In this document: positions 22,252 through 25,723 of the stretch, piece by piece
Layout of the letters: each line of letters opens with the position of its first letter
How positions within the stretch are numbered: the stretch's first letter is position 1
Source of the DNA: JBCCSZ01 sp039199225
Lineage (GTDB): Bacteria; Bacteroidota; Bacteroidia; Chitinophagales; Saprospiraceae
Direction of reading: 5' to 3'
Assembly (NCBI GenBank): GCA_039199225.1
Contig: JBCCSZ010000085.1
Span: 1 to 25,723 of the forward strand
Length of the DNA: 25,723 nt
The notes under the pieces: generated by a model
Databases searched by the model: none
What the model saw: the letters and a program-made list of their open reading frames with translations, nothing else
What the model was told of the DNA's origin: nothing
Made by a program: the position numbers and the translations under genes

Positions 22252-23487
22252 ATGCCTAAAGTATCGAATCGCGCCCAGCAAACCCAGGCTTCTCCCTTCC
22301 GAAAGCTGGCAGGTCTGGCTTTGGAAGCAGAAGCAAAAGGAAAGAAAATCCACTACCTGAATATTGGACAGCCAGACATTAAAACGCCGCTCAAGGCCAT
22401 TGAAGCTGTGCGGCAAAATAAGGTGGAGATTGTAAAATATGCGCCTGCACAAGGCATTCCTTCTTATCGCAAGGCATTGGTGAAATACTATGCACAGAAC
22501 GATATTCACATCTCTTATGACGAAGTGGTGGTCAGTTCGGGGGCTTCCGAAGCCATCCAGTTTTTGCTGCTGGCTTGCTTGGAAAAAGGGGAGGAGGTCA
22601 TTGTGCCGGAGCCGCTGTATGCCAACTATGTCGGTTTTGCCAGCATGTCGGATGTTTGCATTCAGCCGGTTAGTTCCCATATTGAAGATGGTTTTGCTTT
22701 GCCAGGGATTGATGCCTTTAAAGCGGCCATCGGCCCTAAGACGCGCGCTATTTTGATTTGCAACCCCAACAATCCAACGGGGGCGGTGTACAACCGAAAG
22801 GCCCTGGAGGAAATTGGTTCCTTGGCATTGGAACACGACCTTTTCTTGTTTGTGGACGAAGTTTACAGGGAGTTTTGCTACGATGAGGAGCCGTTCTGCT
22901 CCGCTTTGAATCTGACCGGAATGGATAAGCATGTGGTGGTGATCGATTCCATTTCAAAGCGATTCAGTGCTTGTGGCGCCAGGGTAGGGGCTGTTGTCAG
23001 CCGCAATTCGGATGTACTGGCCATGTACACTCGCTTTGCACAATTGCGACTCAGTGCGCCCATCTACGGCCAACTGTTGGCGGAGGCTGCTTTGAGCGAT
23101 CCCACCGAATACTTGGAGGATGTCAAGGCCGAGTACCGCCGCCGCCGCGATTATCTGGTCGACCGGCTTCAGGCAATGCAGGGTGTCATCTGCCATACGC
23201 CCAAGGGAGCCTTTTATGCCTTTATTGAGCTGCCCATCGAAGATTCTGAGCATTTTACAGAATGGCTGGTCCGCGATTTTGAACACAAGGGGCAAACGCT
23301 GATGATCTCACCGGGTCCTGGCTTCTATGCTACACCGGGCATGGGGCAGCGCCAGGTGCGCATTGCTTATGTCCGAAAGGTGGAAGATTTAAAATTGGCG
23401 ATGGACTGCCTGGAAGCAGCGCTAGAGGCGTATCCGGGCTACGTAGGCCAACGTGCGGAAAAGCATACAGCTGTGGCTAAATTTTGA
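22252..23487 (+). CDS. Class I/II PLP-dependent aminotransferase (aspartate aminotransferase-like)
   Basis: A 411-residue cytoplasmic fold-type I aminotransferase. It has LNIGQPDIKTP (36-46), VSSGASEAI (94-102), NPNNPTGAVY (171-180), the cofactor-contacting VDEVY (D202), the Schiff-base lysine K236 in DSISKRFSACGARVG and the substrate-carboxylate Arg370 in QVRIAYV. It resembles bacterial aspartate/tyrosine/aromatic aminotransferases (subgroup I-gamma). The amino donor cannot be fixed from motifs. ATG 22252 is chosen; an in-frame TTG at 22207 would add 15 hydrophobic residues not expected in this family. The last 11 bp overlap the 3' end of phzF on the other strand. The 186 bp upstream hold no clear promoter, only a weak 7-bp inverted repeat (AAGGCTA/TAGCCTT) with a long loop. 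Confidence 0.92.
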   Translation: MPKVSNRAQQTQASPFRKLAGLALEAEAKGKKIHYLNIGQPDIKTPLKAIEAVRQNKVEIVKYAPAQGIPSYRKALVKYYAQNDIHISYDEVVVSSGASEAIQFLLLACLEKGEEVIVPEPLYANYVGFASMSDVCIQPVSSHIEDGFALPGIDAFKAAIGPKTRAILICNPNNPTGAVYNRKALEEIGSLALEHDLFLFVDEVYREFCYDEEPFCSALNLTGMDKHVVVIDSISKRFSACGARVGAVVSRNSDVLAMYTRFAQLRLSAPIYGQLLAEAALSDPTEYLEDVKAEYRRRRDYLVDRLQAMQGVICHTPKGAFYAFIELPIEDSEHFTEWLVRDFEHKGQTLMISPGPGFYATPGMGQRQVRIAYVRKVEDLKLAMDCLEAALEAYPGYVGQRAEKHTAVAKF

Positions 23488-24259
23488 ATTTCCCCTTCAT
23501 GTAGGTAACCGCCTGTCCGCTGATTTCTGTTCGTCCTCCCAATTGTCGGCACTTGAGAAAGCCACCTCTGGAGGACAATTGCTTTGCAGTCAACTCCAAC
23601 TTACCCAATCGCTTGGCCCAATAGGGCGTCAGCGTTGTATGGGCAGAGCCTGTGACGGGGTCTTCATTGATACCAAAACGGGGGTAAAAAGCCCTGGAAA
23701 CAAAATCACAGTCTTTTCCAGCAGCACTTACAATGATTCCTCTTCGCTCGATTTGGGCCAACAAATCGAAATTTGGAGCAGCACTTTCGACTGCTTCCTG
23801 ACTGGACACAATGGCTAAATAATCGTCTCTTCCTTTGTAAAGCTCTAGTGGGGTCAGGCAGAGGGCTTCCTTAACTTCATCCGTAACACTGACCTCTTCC
23901 AAGGAATCTGTCGGAAAATCAAGCGTATACCAGTCGCCCTGTTTGGATACCGTCAACCCACCGCTGCGGCTGTCGAAGCGAATTTCATAATGCTTGTAAT
24001 CCAAAAACTCGAAGAATACATGAGCGGCAGCTAGCGTAGCGTGTCCACAGAGGTCGACTTCCTTCAGGGGGGTAAACCAACGGATGTGGTAATCAAAATC
24101 TTTGGGAACGACAAAGGCAGTCTCTGCAAGGTTGTTTTCCATTGCAATGGATTGCATCAATTGATCCGGCAGCCACTGTTCCAAAGGGACAACGGCTGCC
24201 GGATTTCCACCGAATAAATGATTGGCAAAGGCATCGATTTGATAGATTGAATACTCCAT
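23477..24259 (-). CDS. PhzF-family isomerase/epimerase-like protein
   Basis: A 260-residue protein of the PhzF/diaminopimelate-epimerase fold, two similar half-domains around an active site. Visible motifs are IDAFANHLFGGNPAAVV (8-24), the catalytic Glu46 in NNLAETAFV, LCGHATLAAAH (70-80) and the second-half EDPVTGSAHTTL (199-210, conserved Asp200). All key positions for PhzF are present. Only true PhzF acts in phenazine synthesis; no other phz genes are here, so the substrate is unknown and phenazine production should not be inferred. It starts 13 bp after the DUF1501/T9SS gene on the same strand and may be co-transcribed. It overlaps the aminotransferase gene tail-to-tail by 11 bp. Confidence 0.92.
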   Translation of the reverse strand: MEYSIYQIDAFANHLFGGNPAAVVPLEQWLPDQLMQSIAMENNLAETAFVVPKDFDYHIRWFTPLKEVDLCGHATLAAAHVFFEFLDYKHYEIRFDSRSGGLTVSKQGDWYTLDFPTDSLEEVSVTDEVKEALCLTPLELYKGRDDYLAIVSSQEAVESAAPNFDLLAQIERRGIIVSAAGKDCDFVSRAFYPRFGINEDPVTGSAHTTLTPYWAKRLGKLELTAKQLSSRGGFLKCRQLGGRTEISGQAVTYMKGKFKI

Positions 24260-24272
24260 GCCCTCAAAGTAA

Positions 24273-25723
24273 TCATTTTCTTACGATCAATGGTATGGCT
24301 TCACTCAGGCTTTGATACCCAGCCGTGATTTTTACAAAATACTGACCACCCAAGAGTCCCTCTAAAGAGATGGGAATCTTATTGAAGCCATTTTGCACCC
24401 GAACAGCCTGCTGCTGGACTAACCTGCCATCGACCGACAGTACTTGGATCGTAGCTTCCAGTATATTTCCAGATTCATTGGCAAGCGTCAATTGGGTTTG
24501 TGCAACAGCCGGATTGGGATACAAGCGCGCCTGGCCCATGTCCTTGCTTTTGATCTCCACCGTCCTGACTTCGGAGTACTGAAACGAACCGTCGTAATCG
24601 ACTTGCTTCAAACGGTAGTAAGACAAGCCTGACAAGGGGGATTCATCCAAGGCGTAGTAAACCTCCGTGCTTTCTGCAGAGCCTGCTGCCGGAACACTGT
24701 CTATGGGCTTGAAGGATTTGCCATCGGCACTGCGTTCTATGTCAAAGCGTTCCAGATTCAGCTCGCTGGACGTACCCCATTCCAATTCCACCACCTCGCC
24801 ATCAGTGGTGTAGGCATCAAAATAGGTCAGTACGGCTGGTAGCGGCACGAACTCGTAGCACTCTGGCGGAACGATGGAAGCTGCCGCGATAATGGGCAGT
24901 TTTTGGCCGATGTAAGGGGAAAAATAAGCTGCATCCAGGGCATCGTTACTGGCGCCCAGCCAATCCTGCAAAATGGTGGTGAATACTTGTCTGTAGTCGT
25001 ACTGTGGATTTTGTAGTTGGTCCCTGTTCAAGTTTAGCAAATCAACATTGGTGCCGGTGACGCCCGCCTGCACCCCTTGACCGAAGAGGAACATGGGCGC
25101 CTGTTCGCCGTGGTCGGTCCCAAGGTTCCCATTTTCGGTGGGCTTTCGACCGAATTCGGAGAAGGTGGCCGTCAAAACTCTTTCTTGGAGGCCCAATTGC
25201 TGCAAATCATCCATAAATGCCTTGACGGATTCTGACAGTTGGTTCAGTAGATCGGCATGTCGGCCGATGTGTGGGGTGTTGGACTCCGTTTGGCCAGCGT
25301 GTGTGTCGAAGCCGGTGTGCTTGACCAGATAAACTTTGGTCTTACAGCCACCACTCATCAGTCGGGCAACGGTTTTGAGCTGATCGGCTAGCTTGACATC
25401 TGGGTAAGTGACGGCATTTTGTCCAGCATTGAATACCTGGGTAATCCTTTCAGCATAATTGCTCACGCTGTTTTGGATATTCATAATGTATTCGATTTCA
25501 TTGCCAAACTCCGTGTTTGGAATATTGGTAGGAGCTAGGCCACCCAGCTCGGAGACGACACTGAAGAAGCCCTCAAGGTCTTGGCCGCTGAGGTTGATGG
25601 CTGCTGCATGTTCCCCTGCAGTGTGGAAGCCCAAAGATGGCTTGGAATCTCCCAGCTGGATACCTAGTGGGTCCGGCATCAGGTCGGTTGGATTGCCCGC
25701 CATGCCCGGGTAAGTATAATCCA
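24273..25723 (-). CDS. DUF1501 protein with T9SS C-terminal sorting domain, 5' end cut by window edge
   Basis: The frame stays open to the right edge, so the N-terminus with its signal peptide is missing; at least 483 residues lie in the window. Counting from the first internal Met (25703), the DUF1501 core includes VYLVKHTGFDTHAGQ (124-138), LQQLGLQERVLTATFSEFGR (167-186) and GTDHG (195-199), features of this sulfatase/phosphatase-like superfamily domain. A beta-rich, fibronectin-like segment follows (about 295-385: LEWGTSSELN, FDIERSADGKSF, YYRLKQVDYDGS), then a T9SS type A domain starting ARLYPNPAVAQTQL and ending LIVRK. It is predicted to be exported across the outer membrane by the type IX system. 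In many Bacteroidota DUF1501 genes sit next to DUF1800 genes; that neighbour would lie beyond the edge. Function is unknown. Confidence 0.9.
   Translation of the reverse strand, partial: DYTYPGMAGNPTDLMPDPLGIQLGDSKPSLGFHTAGEHAAAINLSGQDLEGFFSVVSELGGLAPTNIPNTEFGNEIEYIMNIQNSVSNYAERITQVFNAGQNAVTYPDVKLADQLKTVARLMSGGCKTKVYLVKHTGFDTHAGQTESNTPHIGRHADLLNQLSESVKAFMDDLQQLGLQERVLTATFSEFGRKPTENGNLGTDHGEQAPMFLFGQGVQAGVTGTNVDLLNLNRDQLQNPQYDYRQVFTTILQDWLGASNDALDAAYFSPYIGQKLPIIAAASIVPPECYEFVPLPAVLTYFDAYTTDGEVVELEWGTSSELNLERFDIERSADGKSFKPIDSVPAAGSAESTEVYYALDESPLSGLSYYRLKQVDYDGSFQYSEVRTVEIKSKDMGQARLYPNPAVAQTQLTLANESGNILEATIQVLSVDGRLVQQQAVRVQNGFNKIPISLEGLLGGQYFVKITAGYQSLSEAIPLIVRK

Noticed and set aside
22234..22932. 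Minus-strand ORF of 232 codons opposite the aminotransferase
   Set aside because: Shadow of a well-supported aminotransferase frame that carries all catalytic motifs; no family features in the antisense product.
23477..24259. Phenazine biosynthesis cluster
   Set aside because: Only a PhzF-fold protein is present; no phzA/B/C/D/E/G-like genes, and PhzF homologs are widespread outside phenazine pathways.
1..25723. tRNA, rRNA, SRP RNA, CRISPR array or prophage
   Set aside because: Intergenic spaces were read on both strands and none shows such structure; ffh lacks an adjacent SRP RNA gene.

Overview
The window looks like a chromosomal piece of a Bacteroidota genome, most likely of the Saprospiria/Lewinella type. 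Three things point there: two proteins carry C-terminal type IX secretion (T9SS) sorting domains, TAnnTTTG-type -7 promoter elements occur, and Shine-Dalgarno signals are generally weak or absent. A large TamB and a CxxxY-type CcmE also fit. The exact genus cannot be read from the sequence. I see no tRNA, rRNA, CRISPR array, transposase or phage gene.

Layout. (1) 1-1302, minus: a dicarboxylate/amino acid:cation symporter cut by the left edge. (2) 1608-6500, plus: the 1630-residue TamB-like envelope protein, followed closely by an AT-rich pair, a short AraC-type regulator and a VOC/glyoxalase-fold protein (6532-7362). (3) 7418-8476, minus: an endonuclease/exonuclease/phosphatase-fold lipoprotein, divergent from aceK (8593-10398, plus), the isocitrate dehydrogenase kinase/phosphatase. 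(4) aceK runs tail-to-tail into a cysteine synthesis operon on the minus strand, cysE-cysM (12139-10346), with a 53-bp coding overlap. (5) 12241-13434, minus: an NLP/NPP1 (necrosis-inducing-like) protein with an unusual C-terminal half, between two hairpins. (6) 13525-18931, minus: a small conserved protein, a DUF2520 Rossmann protein and a cytochrome c maturation operon, read in the order ccmE, T9SS-sorted esterase-like gene, ccmF, DUF2520 gene. (7) 19163-21187: ftsE (plus) and ffh (minus), whose stop codons abut with no spacer. (8) 21274-23487, plus: a lipoprotein and a class I aminotransferase, the latter overlapping the end of phzF (minus). (9) 23477 to the right edge, minus: a DUF1501/T9SS protein (cut by the edge) followed 13 bp later by phzF.

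Functional themes are the cell envelope (TamB, FtsE, SRP, T9SS cargo, lipoproteins), cytochrome c maturation through a variant System I (CcmE with a Cys ligand motif plus CcmF), cysteine synthesis (CysE makes O-acetylserine, CysM converts it to cysteine) and carbon-flux control (AceK). The most unusual items are the NLP-family protein with two W-(x)n-LG-(x)n-WD repeats and no signal peptide, the secreted esterase-like gene embedded in the ccm operon, aceK outside an ace operon and overlapping cysM, and a duplicated domain in CcmF marked by a perfect 25-bp in-frame DNA repeat. I did not find a convincing multi-gene defence or other wholly new system. The rest is mostly ordinary core genome.
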